The position numbers were made by a program, and so were the translations under genes. The notes below the pieces were generated by a model. The model saw only the letters and a list, made by a program, of their open reading frames with translations, had not been told where the DNA came from and searched no databases. 64,000 nt of DNA from Pseudomonas sp. PA15(2017) (GTDB lineage: Bacteria; Pseudomonadota; Gammaproteobacteria; Pseudomonadales; Pseudomonadaceae), in assembly GCF_001945395.1 (NCBI RefSeq), contig NZ_MSXV01000050.1:39942-103941 (forward strand), read 5' to 3'. This document shows, one piece after another, positions 38,755-47,981 of this stretch. The first letter of the stretch is position 1; each line of letters begins with the position of its first letter.

Positions 38755-39687
38755 ATGCCCATTTCCCGCTTTTTCCGCGCACGCCGCTTGCTATCACGCC
38801 TGAGCATCGGCGCGACCGCCCTGCTGCTGCTCGGTGCCGCCAGCGCGGCCGATGCCAAGCTGCGCATCGGCATCACCCTGCACCCCTACTACAGCTACGT
38901 GAGCAACATCGTCGGCGACAAGGCCGAGGTGGTGCCACTGATTCCAGCCGGCTTCAACCCGCACGCCTACGAGCCGCGGGCCGAGGACATCAAGCGTATC
39001 GGCTCGCTGGACGTGGTGGTGCTCAACGGCGTGGGCCATGACGACTTCGCCGACCGCATGATCGCCGCCAGCGAGAAGCCGGACATCGAGGTGATCGAGG
39101 CCAACGCCAATGTACCGCTGCTGGCCGCCACCGGCATCGCTGCCCGTGGCGCCGGCAAGGTGGTCAACCCGCACACCTTCCTGTCGATCAGTGCCTCCAT
39201 CGCCCAGATCAACAACATCGCCCGCGAGCTCGGCAAGCTCGATCCGGACAACGCCAGGACCTACACCCAGAACGCCCGCGCCTACGGCAAGCGCCTGCGC
39301 AAGCTGCGCGCCGATGCGCTCGGCCAGCTCACCGAGGCGCCAGACGCCGACCTGCGCGTGGCCACCGTGCATGCGGCCTACGATTACCTGCTGCGCGAAT
39401 TCGGCCTGGAAGTCACTGCGGTGGTGGAGCCGGCCCACGGCATCGAGCCGAGCCCGAGCCAGTTGAAGAGGACCATCGACCAGTTGCGCGAGCTGGACGT
39501 CAAGGTGATCTTCTCCGAGCTGGACTTCCCGTCCACCTACGTCGACACCATCCAGCGCGAGTCGGGCGTCAAGCTCTACCCGCTGTCGCACATTTCCTAC
39601 GGCGAATACAGTGCCGAGAAGTACGAAAAGGAAATGACCAACAACATGAACACCGTGGTGCGCGCCATCCAGGATGCCGGCCAATGA
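38755..39687 (+). CDS. fpvC: Periplasmic metal-binding protein FpvC
   Basis: 310 aa of the ZnuA/TroA cluster A-I solute-binding family. The signal peptide is about 1-35 (ending SAADA). Likely ligands are His in FNPHAYEPR, His in NPHTFLS, His in ATVHAAYDY and an acidic residue in FSELDFPS. In P. aeruginosa FpvC binds ferrous iron released from pyoverdine and, with FpvF, also the siderophore. From sequence alone zinc or manganese would be equally possible; the operon decides. Confidence 0.83.
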   Translation: MPISRFFRARRLLSRLSIGATALLLLGAASAADAKLRIGITLHPYYSYVSNIVGDKAEVVPLIPAGFNPHAYEPRAEDIKRIGSLDVVVLNGVGHDDFADRMIAASEKPDIEVIEANANVPLLAATGIAARGAGKVVNPHTFLSISASIAQINNIARELGKLDPDNARTYTQNARAYGKRLRKLRADALGQLTEAPDADLRVATVHAAYDYLLREFGLEVTAVVEPAHGIEPSPSQLKRTIDQLRELDVKVIFSELDFPSTYVDTIQRESGVKLYPLSHISYGEYSAEKYEKEMTNNMNTVVRAIQDAGQ

Positions 39688-40439
39688 CCGCGGCGGAAAA
39701 TCTGCACGTGAAGGCTATCGGCCCGACCCTAGACTTTCAGCAGGTCAGCCTGGTGCTGGGGCGTACGCAGATTCTCGACAACGTGAGTTTCAAAGTGCAG
39801 CCAGGCAGCGTGCATGCGCTGGTCGGCCCCAACGGTGGTGGCAAGAGTTCATTGATCAAGACCCTGCTCGGCCAGATGCCCCACCAGGGCACGCTCAGCC
39901 TGGCCTGGCAGGAAGAGGTCGGCACCATCGGCTACGTGCCTCAGGCGCTGGAGTTCGACCGCGGCCTGCCGATGACCGTGGACGACTTCATGGCCGCCAT
40001 GTGCCAGCGCCGACCGGCCTTTCTCGGCCTGTCGAAGCATTATGCCAAGGCCATCGACGAGGCCCTGGCCCGCGTCGGCATGCTGGAGAAGCGTAAGCGG
40101 CGCATGGGCGCACTGTCCGGCGGAGAACGCCAGCGTGTGCTGCTGGCCCAGGGGCTGATTCCCGCGCCGCAAATGCTGGTGCTCGACGAGCCGATGTCGG
40201 CCCTCGACGAAGCCGGCATCCAGGTGTTCGAACGCCTGCTCGGCGACTGGCGCCGTGCCGGCATGACCGTATTGTGGATCGAGCACGACCTGGAGGCGGT
40301 CAAGCGCCTGGCCGATCGCGTCACCGGCCTGAGCCGCCGCGTGCTATTCGACGCACCGCCGGGTGAAGCCCTGACCCCGGAGCGCCTGCTCAGCCTGTTC
40401 TCCACCCATGCCCGCACCGTGGAGGCCGCCCAGCCATGA
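39684..40439 (+). CDS. fpvD: ABC transporter ATPase FpvD
   Basis: 251 aa. Walker A is GPNGGGKS (48-55), the signature LSGGERQR is mid-protein, Walker B is MLVLDEPMSALD and the H-loop is IEHDLEAV. It belongs to the ATPases that partner ABC-3 permeases for metals. It overlaps fpvC and fpvE by 4 bp each. Confidence 0.87.
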   Translation: MTAAENLHVKAIGPTLDFQQVSLVLGRTQILDNVSFKVQPGSVHALVGPNGGGKSSLIKTLLGQMPHQGTLSLAWQEEVGTIGYVPQALEFDRGLPMTVDDFMAAMCQRRPAFLGLSKHYAKAIDEALARVGMLEKRKRRMGALSGGERQRVLLAQGLIPAPQMLVLDEPMSALDEAGIQVFERLLGDWRRAGMTVLWIEHDLEAVKRLADRVTGLSRRVLFDAPPGEALTPERLLSLFSTHARTVEAAQP

Positions 40440-41338
40440 TCGACTATGAACAGTTCCGTCTGTTGATCCAGGGCTGGGCCTCATCCGGCTACCTGCCCGC
40501 TGCGCTGGCCTATGGTTTCGTGGTCAACGCCCTGCTCGCCGGCCTGCTGATCGGCCCGGTGCTGGGCGGCCTGGGCACCCTGGTGGTGGTCAAGCGCTTC
40601 GCGTTCTTCTCCGAAGCGGTAGGCCACGCCGCGCTGACTGGCGTGGCCATCGGCATCCTCCTCGGCGAACCCTACACCGGCCCCTACGGCGCGCTGTTCG
40701 GCTACGCGCTGTTGTTCGGCATTCTGCTCAACTACCTGCGCAATCGCACGGGCCTGGCGCCGGACACGCTGATCGGCGTATTCCTGTCGGTTTCCCTGGC
40801 CATGGGCGCCAGCCTGCTACTGGTGCTGGCCGGACGCATCAACGTGCACATTCTGGAAAACGTGCTGTTCGGCTCGGTACTCACCGTCAACGGCACCGAC
40901 CTGCTGGTTCTGCTGGTGGTCGGCGGCCTGGTCATGGGCCTGGCGCTGCCGCTGTACAATCGCATCATGCTGGCCAGCTTCAACCCGCAGTTGGCGGCAG
41001 TGCGCGGCGTTGCCGTGAAAACTCTGGATTACCTGTTCGTGATCCTGGTAACGCTGATCACCGTGGCCGCGGTCAAGGTCATCGGCGCGATTCTGGTCGG
41101 CGCCCTGCTGGTGATTCCGGCCGCCGCCGCGCGTCTGCTCAGCCAGTCGCTGAAAGGCTTCTTCTGGCTTTCGGTGCTGATCGCCACCGTCAGCACGCTG
41201 CTCGGCATCCTGTTGCCCATCGTGCTGGATCTGCCGATCCCCTCCGGCGCCGCGATCATCATGATCGCCGGTATCGCCTTCGCCATCGCCGCCATCGCGC
41301 GCGGCGTCGTACCAAGCTTGAAAGGGAACCTGGGATGA
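40436..41338 (+). CDS. fpvE: ABC-3 family permease FpvE
   Basis: 300 aa, with about eight or nine hydrophobic helices typical of ZnuB/TroC permeases (segments VVVKRFAFFSEAVGHAALTG and KVIGAILVGALLVIPAAAARL). It forms the inner-membrane channel for iron after reduction. It overlaps both neighbours by 4 bp. Confidence 0.87.
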   Translation: MIDYEQFRLLIQGWASSGYLPAALAYGFVVNALLAGLLIGPVLGGLGTLVVVKRFAFFSEAVGHAALTGVAIGILLGEPYTGPYGALFGYALLFGILLNYLRNRTGLAPDTLIGVFLSVSLAMGASLLLVLAGRINVHILENVLFGSVLTVNGTDLLVLLVVGGLVMGLALPLYNRIMLASFNPQLAAVRGVAVKTLDYLFVILVTLITVAAVKVIGAILVGALLVIPAAAARLLSQSLKGFFWLSVLIATVSTLLGILLPIVLDLPIPSGAAIIMIAGIAFAIAAIARGVVPSLKGNLG

Positions 41339-42222
41339 CCCATCGACTCCACCAACTGGGCCTTGCCCTGCTCCTCAGCCTGCCGGGCCTCGCCCTCGCC
41401 AAGGACGTCAGCGTACTGGTTTCGCAGCCGATCACCTTTGGCCTGGCCAGCGACCTGCTCGACGGCACCCAGGTGCACATCGAGCGCGCCGCGCCAGCCA
41501 ACCTGCCGGCCAGCCGCCAGGTATCTTACTTCGCCGGGCGTGGCGCCACCGCGCTGCAAAAGGTCGCCGTCGATGCCGACGCGGCCATCGCCCTGCGCTC
41601 GCTGTGGTCGGAAGACCCGCTCTACCCCATGGCCCGGCGCAGCAACATTCGCATCGTCGAGATCGACGCCGCCCGCCCGGTGGATGGCGCCCTGCCGGGT
41701 ATCGCCATCCAGGCCGAAAGCACCAGTGACAACGACCTGGCCAGCCACCCGTGGCTGGCGATCAACAACATGGGCCGCATGGCCGACGTGATGGCCGCCG
41801 ATCTGGTACGCCTGGCGCCGGAAGCCAAGGGCAAGGTCGAGCAGAACCTGGCTGCCCTCAAGCAGCGCCTGCTCAAGCTCAACGCTCACAGCGAGCGCGA
41901 GCTGGCCAAGGCCGACAACCTGTCGGTGTACAGCCTCAGTGATCGCCTGGACTACCTGATCAGCGGCCTCAACCTGGATCTGGTCAGCAGCGACGGCCGC
42001 GATGACCGCGACTGGGACGCCGACGCCCTGAAATCCCTGACCGGCGCCCTGAAAGCCGATGACGTGGCCCTGGTGCTGACCCATCGCACCCCGCCCAAGC
42101 CAGTGGCTGATGCAGTGCAAGCCGCTGGTGTGCCACTGCTGGTGCTGGCAACAGACAGCGAAGACCCGGTGGCCGAGCTGGAAGGCAACATCAACACGGT
42201 AGTCAAGACGCTGACCGAGTAA
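41335..42222 (+). CDS. fpvF: Second periplasmic binding protein FpvF
   Basis: 295 aa with a signal peptide (about 1-22, ending LALA). It is a shorter ZnuA-like protein with few histidines (DLASHPWLAINNMGRM, KLNAHSERE), so metal affinity may be low. In P. aeruginosa FpvF binds the pyoverdine scaffold and forms a complex with FpvC. It is the last gene before a strong terminator. Confidence 0.82.
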   Translation: MTHRLHQLGLALLLSLPGLALAKDVSVLVSQPITFGLASDLLDGTQVHIERAAPANLPASRQVSYFAGRGATALQKVAVDADAAIALRSLWSEDPLYPMARRSNIRIVEIDAARPVDGALPGIAIQAESTSDNDLASHPWLAINNMGRMADVMAADLVRLAPEAKGKVEQNLAALKQRLLKLNAHSERELAKADNLSVYSLSDRLDYLISGLNLDLVSSDGRDDRDWDADALKSLTGALKADDVALVLTHRTPPKPVADAVQAAGVPLLVLATDSEDPVAELEGNINTVVKTLTE

Positions 42223-42243
42223 GCAGTTCAGGCTCTGTAAACG

Positions 42244-42275
42244 AAAAGGCCCGATGCATGCGCATCGGGCCTTTT
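42244..42275. terminator. Bidirectional terminator after fpvF
   Basis: AAAAGGCCCGATG / CATCGGGCCTTTT hairpin with T-runs on both strands, 21 bp after the fpvF stop. It also ends leftward transcription from the acetyltransferase and small-peptide genes. Confidence 0.88.
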
Positions 42276-42318
42276 GCTTTGATCGCGGCCGGCGTTCGCC
42301 CCAAGCCTTTCAATGAAC

Positions 42319-42405
42319 TCAGAGTTCGGTGGCGTCTTCCGCGAACTCGGGCACGTCCTGTCCCAGCGCGCGGGACTCGAGCAACTCTTCCTGATAATCG
42401 TCCAT
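42319..42405 (-). CDS. 28-aa acidic small peptide
   Basis: A short reverse-strand frame beginning MDDYQEELLESRALG and ending EDATEL. It has an excellent ribosome site (AGGAG, 7-nt spacer) and its own stop before the terminator. It lies 75 bp downstream of the acetyltransferase gene on the same strand, so it is probably co-transcribed. Twelve of 28 residues are Asp or Glu. No signal peptide, Cys or obvious RiPP core. I recall similar short acidic frames in pseudomonads but cannot name a family. Confidence 0.55.
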   Translation of the reverse strand: MDDYQEELLESRALGQDVPEFAEDATEL

Positions 42406-42480
42406 CTCCGTTCTCCTTTCTCTCTCTCTTTGATCTCTGACCGAGTCTAAATAATCCTTGTGACCTTGCCATGACACGGA

Positions 42481-43443
42481 TCAGCAGCCGCTGCGCTCCG
42501 CGCTGGCCTGCGACACATTACTCCCTGGCTCGACACTGCGCGTCAGCCAGACGTTACCGCCGATTACCGAGCCCTTGCCGATGGTGATGCGCCCCAGGAT
42601 GGTTGCGCCGGCATAGATCACCACATCATCCTCGACGATCGGGTGACGCGGCTGGCCCTTGTGCAACTGGCCGCTCTCGTCACTGGTGAAGCGCTTGGCA
42701 CCCAAGGTCACGGCCTGGTAGATGCGCACGTGGTTGCCGATGATCGCCGTCTCGCCAATCACCACACCGGTGCCGTGATCGATGAAAAAGCTGTGGCCGA
42801 TCTGCGCACCGGGGTGAATGTCGATACCGGTGGCGCCGTGGGCGGTCTCCGCCGCGATGCGCGCCAGCAACGGCAGCCCTGCGCGGTACAGATGATGCGC
42901 CAGGCGGTGATAGATCACGGCCAACACGCCGGGGTAGCACAGCAGCACTTCGTCGACGCTGCGCGCCGCCGGGTCGCCGTTATAGGCGGCCACCACATCC
43001 TGATCGAGCAAGCGGCGCAGCGCTGGCAATGCGGCGGCAAAATCACGCACGATGGCGACCGCCTGGCCATCCACGTCATCGCCGGACTCACCGCGCTGGC
43101 GCGCCGCGTAACGCAACTCCATGCGCACCTGGGTCACCAGGGCATTGAGTGCGCGATCCAAGGTATGACCGACGTAATAATCCTCGCTTTCCTCGCGCAA
43201 CTCCGTAGGCCCCAGGCGCATCGGGAACAGCGCCCCACAGAGGCCCGTCAAGATTGCCGCCATGGCCTGGCGCGACGGCAGCTCGCGGCCACCCAACTCA
43301 GGGTGACGGCCCGAGCGGTTGCGCCATTCGGCACGCGCCGCGCGCAGGCCGGCCACGGTCTGCTCCAGGTCCCAATTGACGGGCCGGGAGCAGTAATCAA
43401 CCTCGGCGCCATCGTCATTGCGGATGGCAAACTCGCCGTTCAT
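42481..43443 (-). CDS. Serine O-acetyltransferase (EpsC/SrpH type)
   Basis: 320 aa from the ATG at 43443 (GAGG upstream). The N-terminal helical domain (about 30-190) resembles the CysE N-domain. The C-terminal hexapeptide left-handed beta-helix shows the catalytic stretch HGATGIDIHPGAQIG then FFIDHGTGVVIGETA. It should move acetyl from acetyl-CoA to serine on the way to cysteine. The long form (over 300 aa) is called EpsC or SrpH and is distinct from classic CysE, so it may act in a special sulfur pathway. It ends in SGC rather than a CysK-binding Ile. Confidence 0.85.
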   Translation of the reverse strand: MNGEFAIRNDDGAEVDYCSRPVNWDLEQTVAGLRAARAEWRNRSGRHPELGGRELPSRQAMAAILTGLCGALFPMRLGPTELREESEDYYVGHTLDRALNALVTQVRMELRYAARQRGESGDDVDGQAVAIVRDFAAALPALRRLLDQDVVAAYNGDPAARSVDEVLLCYPGVLAVIYHRLAHHLYRAGLPLLARIAAETAHGATGIDIHPGAQIGHSFFIDHGTGVVIGETAIIGNHVRIYQAVTLGAKRFTSDESGQLHKGQPRHPIVEDDVVIYAGATILGRITIGKGSVIGGNVWLTRSVEPGSNVSQASAERSGC

Positions 43444-43565
43444 CGACACCTCAACTCGACAGATGGCCGGCGCCAGTGGCCGGCCAGAACATGGACAATA
43501 CGGCGCACTCGCAGGCACGCTCAACTACTCGCAGGTTATGAGCTTAGTGCGCAAAGGCATATTGC

Positions 43566-45641
43566 TCAGCCGTCCATGGGCGCGATACCGGGCGCCATGC
43601 TGGCGATACGCAGCGCCAGCCCCTCATAGGGCTCGAGCTGGATGTGCAACTCGCCATCGGCGGACAGATCGCCCATCAGCCGTTCGTGAATGATGTCCAC
43701 CACCGGGCCCGGCTCGACGTGCTCCAGGGTGATCACCTCGCTGAGCGGCTCGGCGCCGAAATTCAGCGCCGTGACCTGGATGCCGCGCCCGGCCGGCAGC
43801 TCGTGCACCATGATCAGCAGCGCCGGATGCTCGGTGACCGGCACGGCGATTTGCCGGCTGGAGGCGACACCGTGGGAGCGCCGCGCCGCGAACAGCCGGC
43901 GCGCCTGGGAGGCGAACGACTGCGGGTCCTGCAACTGCTCGCTGAGGCTGCCGTACAGCTGGCGTGAACGCGGCAGGCCTTCGGCGGACAGCAGCGCTTC
44001 GGAGTCGAGGTCGACCAGGTCGTAGCCGCCGCGGTTGATCCAGCGCGTGTCGCCATCGGCGATCAGCTCGGCCACCTGCTCGGCCTCCAGCGGCAAGGCG
44101 CCGACCAGATCCCAGCCCGACAGTGCCACCACGCCCGGCTGCATGGCGTTGAACATCAGCAGCAGCAGGTGCACGCGGCGGATCTGCTCGATGTCGGCGT
44201 CGGTAATGGCGTTCAGATCACGGATGCCCAGCGCCGCGGTGATGATGCTCACCGTGGTGCAGGCCACGCCGTTGGTGACGAACTTCAGGTTGTAAGGCGC
44301 GTGGTCGCCGGTCAGGCGCTCGTACATCTCGCCGCGGATGTGCTCGCGCAGGATGCTGCCCGGCAGACTCTGGCCACGGAACACGTAGGTGTCATTGGCG
44401 TGCAGCGTCCAGAAATGCACCAGCTCCAGAGTCAGTTCATCGTGGTTCTGCAGGGCGTGGATCAGCGATGCCGGGTCGATGCCGAAATCGTGCATCTGCT
44501 GCAGCATCAGGCGCAGGAACTCGACTTCCCCCGTCAGTAAGGCGTGCTGGTAGGCCGGGCGGGTGATGAAGTCGTAGGACAGATCCGCACCGCCCTGGGA
44601 CATCGACGCGATGTCGTCCAGGGTCAGGTTCAGCTCCTGAAAACTGAAGGCGCCGGCCTTGCGAATCATCCCGGCGAGCAACTGGTTGCCGGTCAGCGAC
44701 AGCGGGTGACTCTCCGACCAGGCATTGCCCTGGCTGCGTCGCTCGACGCCGAGGAACCCGTTGGCATCCAGGCGCAGCACCCGCGAGCCGATCACGTCGA
44801 TGGCGTGCAGCGACTCACCGGTGACCAGCTGCTGGGCGGCAAAGGTTGGGTCCAGCCAGTTCAGCGACGGCTGACCTTCCTTGAAGTAATGCAGGTACAC
44901 CCAACGTCGCACCTTGCCATCGACGCCGATGATCTCGCCGGTGGCGCTCCAGTCGGTTTCCTTGACGCCCGGCTCGAAGAAGATCACCCGCTGCAACTGG
45001 CCGACGATGTAGTGCTTGTCGCGCAGCGCATCGACGGTGGCCGGCGACAGGTTCACCGAATCGCGGCCTTCGGGCAGCGGCGGCAGCAGCTCCCAGTCGG
45101 CCTCGGCGATTTCCACCATGTGGTAGAGGCCGGGGTAATCGCCATAGGCCATTTCCGCCAGGCGGAAATCCGCGCCCTTGCCGGTGTGCGACGGGATCGA
45201 GTCGTCGATGGTCACGGCGTTATGGGCCGCCGCCACACGGCTCAGGTGCACCAACTCTTCCTCGCTGCCGAAGCGCGGGTCGATCTCCAGGCTGATCCGG
45301 TCGAAATTGCCGTCGACGGTGGGCGTGTACTCGCGCCCCTGCAAACCACCCGACCGGCGCAGCGGCCCGGTGTGGATGCCCTGAACGCCAAGTTCGGAGA
45401 GTGCCGCCCACAAGCGCTCGTCGCCGAGCGCCTGCAGTACCGAGCCATCGGGCGAGATGATGATCGAGGCGGGATAGACCGCCAGCCACACCGAGGCTAC
45501 CGCGGTGACGCTGCGCGGCCGTGCCAGTGCATAGGGTTGCTGCCACAGGCGGGCCTGGCCCGAATAAAGGCGCATGCGTTGGCGGGCGGTGTGCAGCATG
45601 GACTGCTCGACCAGCCAGTTGATCTGTTGTTCATCTGCCAT
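43566..45641 (-). CDS. GH13 alpha-glycosidase / trehalose synthase-like protein
   Basis: 691 aa of the alpha-amylase superfamily. The catalytic triad is visible: nucleophile Asp292 (LRLDANGF), acid Glu336 (FQELN) and Asp401 (QNHDE). A region-I equivalent reads [11 protein letters not shown], unlike the usual DxVxNH. Pseudomonad homologues are annotated maltose alpha-D-glucosyltransferase or alpha-amylase family. A trehalose/maltose interconversion role is plausible but not provable here. It stands alone, without the treYZ or glgE genes often nearby. Confidence 0.82.
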   Translation of the reverse strand: MADEQQINWLVEQSMLHTARQRMRLYSGQARLWQQPYALARPRSVTAVASVWLAVYPASIIISPDGSVLQALGDERLWAALSELGVQGIHTGPLRRSGGLQGREYTPTVDGNFDRISLEIDPRFGSEEELVHLSRVAAAHNAVTIDDSIPSHTGKGADFRLAEMAYGDYPGLYHMVEIAEADWELLPPLPEGRDSVNLSPATVDALRDKHYIVGQLQRVIFFEPGVKETDWSATGEIIGVDGKVRRWVYLHYFKEGQPSLNWLDPTFAAQQLVTGESLHAIDVIGSRVLRLDANGFLGVERRSQGNAWSESHPLSLTGNQLLAGMIRKAGAFSFQELNLTLDDIASMSQGGADLSYDFITRPAYQHALLTGEVEFLRLMLQQMHDFGIDPASLIHALQNHDELTLELVHFWTLHANDTYVFRGQSLPGSILREHIRGEMYERLTGDHAPYNLKFVTNGVACTTVSIITAALGIRDLNAITDADIEQIRRVHLLLLMFNAMQPGVVALSGWDLVGALPLEAEQVAELIADGDTRWINRGGYDLVDLDSEALLSAEGLPRSRQLYGSLSEQLQDPQSFASQARRLFAARRSHGVASSRQIAVPVTEHPALLIMVHELPAGRGIQVTALNFGAEPLSEVITLEHVEPGPVVDIIHERLMGDLSADGELHIQLEPYEGLALRIASMAPGIAPMDG

Positions 45642-45748
45642 AGCGATCCCGGGGTGCGAAAGGGAGGATCGCGAACGGCCAGGCCGTCCGCTGGTTCAAT
45701 TTCAGAGCCAGCTGCCAGGGCTTCGTTCAGATTGATTGCTGCCGCTCA

Positions 45749-45946
45749 GGGTCTGTACGAAAAGTCTCCGAGCGAAGGTCAGGCGAGGCAAAAATCAGTG
45801 AGGACGCGGAGTTTACGAGCTGTAAATGAGCAGTACTCGCTTCGCTCGCCCTACGGGCCGCGCTAAAGCGCGTTAGCCGCAAGCGGCTTGCCGAACTGAT
45901 TTTTAACGAAGCATCACCGAGCGTAGGTACTTTTTCGTACAGAGCC
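45749..45946. repeat. TA-flanked inverted-repeat element (about 198 bp)
   Basis: Ends are GGGTCTGTACGAAAAGT and, inverted, GGCTCTGTACGAAAAAGT. The right end is flanked by TA, the TA of the TAG stop of the cytochrome gene; the left flank reads CA. Internal sequence has several short palindromes (GCCGCGCTAAAGCGCG) and no gene. It fills most of the 304-bp gap. It looks like a non-autonomous insertion element remnant; similar ends flank IS elements in other pseudomonads as I recall. Confidence 0.65.
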
Positions 45947-46362
45947 TAGTGATCTTGCTGAGCCTTCAGATATAGCAGCAGGCCATCGATCTTGTCCTGA
46001 TCGCCAATGCCCCAGAAGCGCATCTTGTTGCCCGGCACCACGCTGTCGGAATCCTTGATGAAGGCGCTCAGGGTGTCGTGATCCCACACCACGTCCGCCT
46101 GCTGCATGGCAGGCGAATACTTGTAGTCCTGAGTGGCGCCGGCGTGGCGGCCGAAAATCCCGTTGAGCTGGGGCCCGAAGGCCGCCCGCGCGCCCGGCCC
46201 GACGTTGTGGCAGTTGCCACAGACGCGCTTGAACAATGCCTCGCCGGCAGCGATGTCGGCTTCGGCCAGGGCCGCCTGGGTGAACAGCGCGCTCGCCGCG
46301 ATGAGCAACCCGTGACGCAGGAGGCGCCGGCCCGGTAGGTGAGTCAGTACAGAAACGGTCAT
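45946..46362 (-). CDS. Cytochrome c family protein
   Basis: 138 aa from the ATG at 46362. The signal peptide is about 1-33 (ending ALA), then a small c-type cytochrome with CGNCH (Cys48, Cys51, His52) and Met114 in GNKMRFWG as the likely second iron ligand. Length and order fit the mitochondrial-like cytochrome c2/c550 class. It should carry electrons in the periplasm. Its TAG stop abuts a repeat element, so the last codons or the stop may have been shaped by that insertion. Confidence 0.9.
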   Translation of the reverse strand: MTVSVLTHLPGRRLLRHGLLIAASALFTQAALAEADIAAGEALFKRVCGNCHNVGPGARAAFGPQLNGIFGRHAGATQDYKYSPAMQQADVVWDHDTLSAFIKDSDSVVPGNKMRFWGIGDQDKIDGLLLYLKAQQDH

Positions 46363-46433
46363 TGGTACGCTGAAAGTGGATGCGGAGGGGGCGCCAGTAT
46401 GCCCCAGCACCCATACCGATTCATTGATCTGCG

Positions 46434-47321
46434 CTAGCGAAAGATCAGCGACTGATGCGCCGCTGCGCCCGCCCGTGCACCAGTGCCGACGGCAAGCGCC
46501 ACTGAGCCTGCAGCCAGGGCCGCGTCGCCGCAGGCGAACACGCCCGGCACGGTGGTTTCCTGGGTTTTGGTGGTTTGCAGGTAAAGCCCCATCGGCCCTT
46601 CGAGCAGGGTGCAGCCAAGCTGCGTGGCCAGTGGGCTGCCTTGGTGGGTGCGCGACATCACGAACAGGCCGTCCAGTGTCACACTGCGGCCGTCGGCCAG
46701 GTTGACGTCCACGCGCTCACCGCTGATCGATTGCACGCGGTCTGGCTCGACCACCACGCCGCGCCGCGCCAGTTGTTCGAGCTGCTCGGCATCGGGCACG
46801 AATGCGCCGTTGAGAAAGAAAGTGGTGCTGCCCCAGTCCGGCAGCATCATGGCGTGGTGAATCGACATGGGCGACACGGCCAGCACGCCGATGCGCCCCT
46901 GATCCAGCTCGTAGCCATGGCAATACGGGCAATGAAACACGTGGCGGCCCCAGCGCTCGGCCAACCCATCGATGGCGGGCAGCTCGTCGCGCACGCCGCC
47001 GGCCAGGATCAGTCGCCGGGCGGCATGGGCCTGGCCGCCGCGCAGCCTGACCACGAAACCGTCGTCCTCGCGCTTTACCTCGGCGGCTTCCCCGACCTGC
47101 CAGGTGACGCTGGGGTAATCCATCAGCTCGGCGCGCCCGTCGGCGGCGATGTCGTCAGGCGCACGCCCGTCCTGGCCGAGAAAACCGTGGGAATGGCTGG
47201 CAAAGCGGTTGCGGCGCACGCCAGCGTCGATCACCAGCACGCGACGTCGGGCACGGGCCAACTGCAGGCCGGCGGACAAGCCGGCATAGCTGCCGCCGAC
47301 GATAATTGCGTCATAACTCAT
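46434..47321 (-). CDS. Thioredoxin reductase-like FAD/NAD(P) oxidoreductase
   Basis: 295 aa with the FAD-binding GGSYAG motif at 9-14, a redox pair CPYC at 131-134 followed by HGYELD, and a final GDAALAAGSV flavin motif. The fold is that of bacterial thioredoxin reductases, but CPYC replaces the usual CATC, as in stand-alone relatives. The partner is unknown. It is divergent from an Rrf2 regulator 144 bp away, which probably controls it. Confidence 0.87.
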   Translation of the reverse strand: MSYDAIIVGGSYAGLSAGLQLARARRRVLVIDAGVRRNRFASHSHGFLGQDGRAPDDIAADGRAELMDYPSVTWQVGEAAEVKREDDGFVVRLRGGQAHAARRLILAGGVRDELPAIDGLAERWGRHVFHCPYCHGYELDQGRIGVLAVSPMSIHHAMMLPDWGSTTFFLNGAFVPDAEQLEQLARRGVVVEPDRVQSISGERVDVNLADGRSVTLDGLFVMSRTHQGSPLATQLGCTLLEGPMGLYLQTTKTQETTVPGVFACGDAALAAGSVALAVGTGARAGAAAHQSLIFR

Positions 47322-47377
47322 GGCGTTGCTCCTCCATGCGCGGCTCGGGAGAAGACCGAGCCATCATGCAACACCAT

Positions 47378-47415
47378 AAGTTACATACAATCGAAGGGTC
47401 AACCTCTCGTAACTT
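47378..47415. promoter_or_regulatory. Inverted repeat between the Rrf2 gene and the reductase
   Basis: AAGTTAC (47378-47384) and GTAACTT (47409-47415) are perfect complements in the intergenic region of the divergent pair. This is a good candidate operator for the Rrf2 protein. Confidence 0.45.
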
Positions 47416-47465
47416 CACTCATTACGAATCATACTCTGCATGACTGCCTCCACCTCGAGACGACC

Positions 47466-47915
47466 ATGAGAAACGACACCCGGCTGTCCCGCATGCTGCA
47501 CGTGCTGATCCACATGGATCGCCACGCGCAGCGCACCACCTCGGAGACCATCGCGCGCATGCTGGAAACCAACCCGGTGGTGGTACGACGCACCATGGGC
47601 CTGCTGCGCGATCAGGGCTACGTGACGTCGGACAAGGGCCACAACGGCGGCTGGTCGCTGGCCAGGCCGCTGGACGAGATCACCTTGCTGGACATCCACC
47701 AGGCGCTGGGCTCGCAATCGATCTTCAGTATCGGGATGGCCACCGATCACCCCACCTGCCTGGTCGAGCAGGCGGTGAATCACGCGCTTGGGCAGGCGTT
47801 CGGCGAAGCCCAGGCGCTGCTGTTGCAGCGCCTGGCGTCGATCAGCGTGGCGTCGCTGGCCGAGGATTTCGACGCGCGCTACCGGGCTCTGGAAGTGCCG
47901 TGCAACAACCACTGA
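47466..47915 (+). CDS. Rrf2 family transcriptional regulator
   Basis: 149 aa from MRNDTRLSRMLHVLIHMD. A winged helix-turn-helix (about 20-75) includes VVRRTMGLLRDQGYVTSDKGHNGGWSL, typical of Rrf2. The Fe-S-binding triple-Cys loop of IscR/NsrR is missing; only two Cys are present (in DHPTCLVEQ and near the end), so it probably does not carry a cluster. It is divergent from the flavoprotein and likely its regulator. Confidence 0.88.
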   Translation: MRNDTRLSRMLHVLIHMDRHAQRTTSETIARMLETNPVVVRRTMGLLRDQGYVTSDKGHNGGWSLARPLDEITLLDIHQALGSQSIFSIGMATDHPTCLVEQAVNHALGQAFGEAQALLLQRLASISVASLAEDFDARYRALEVPCNNH

Positions 47916-47931
47916 GCACCTTGGCGCGCTA

Positions 47932-47981
47932 GGGTCTGTTCCCGTTTCAGCGCGAGCCGTGCGTGAGACGGGAACAGAACC
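47932..47981. repeat. TA-flanked 50-bp palindrome
   Basis: Arms GGGTCTGTTCCCGTTTCA and, inverted, GGTTCTGTTCCCGTCTCA form a strong hairpin. Both ends are flanked by TA (47930-47931 and 47982-47983); the right TA is in the TAG stop of the next gene. The termini (TAGG-TCTGT) match those of the 198-bp element at 45749. It may also act as the shared end of the two convergent genes. Confidence 0.65.

Noticed and set aside
36104..42222. Zinc uptake (znu) operon
   Set aside because: The ABC parts are ZnuABC-like, but the PepSY protein, two small accessory proteins, the DUF6162 protein and the second binding protein match the fpv order and not znu.
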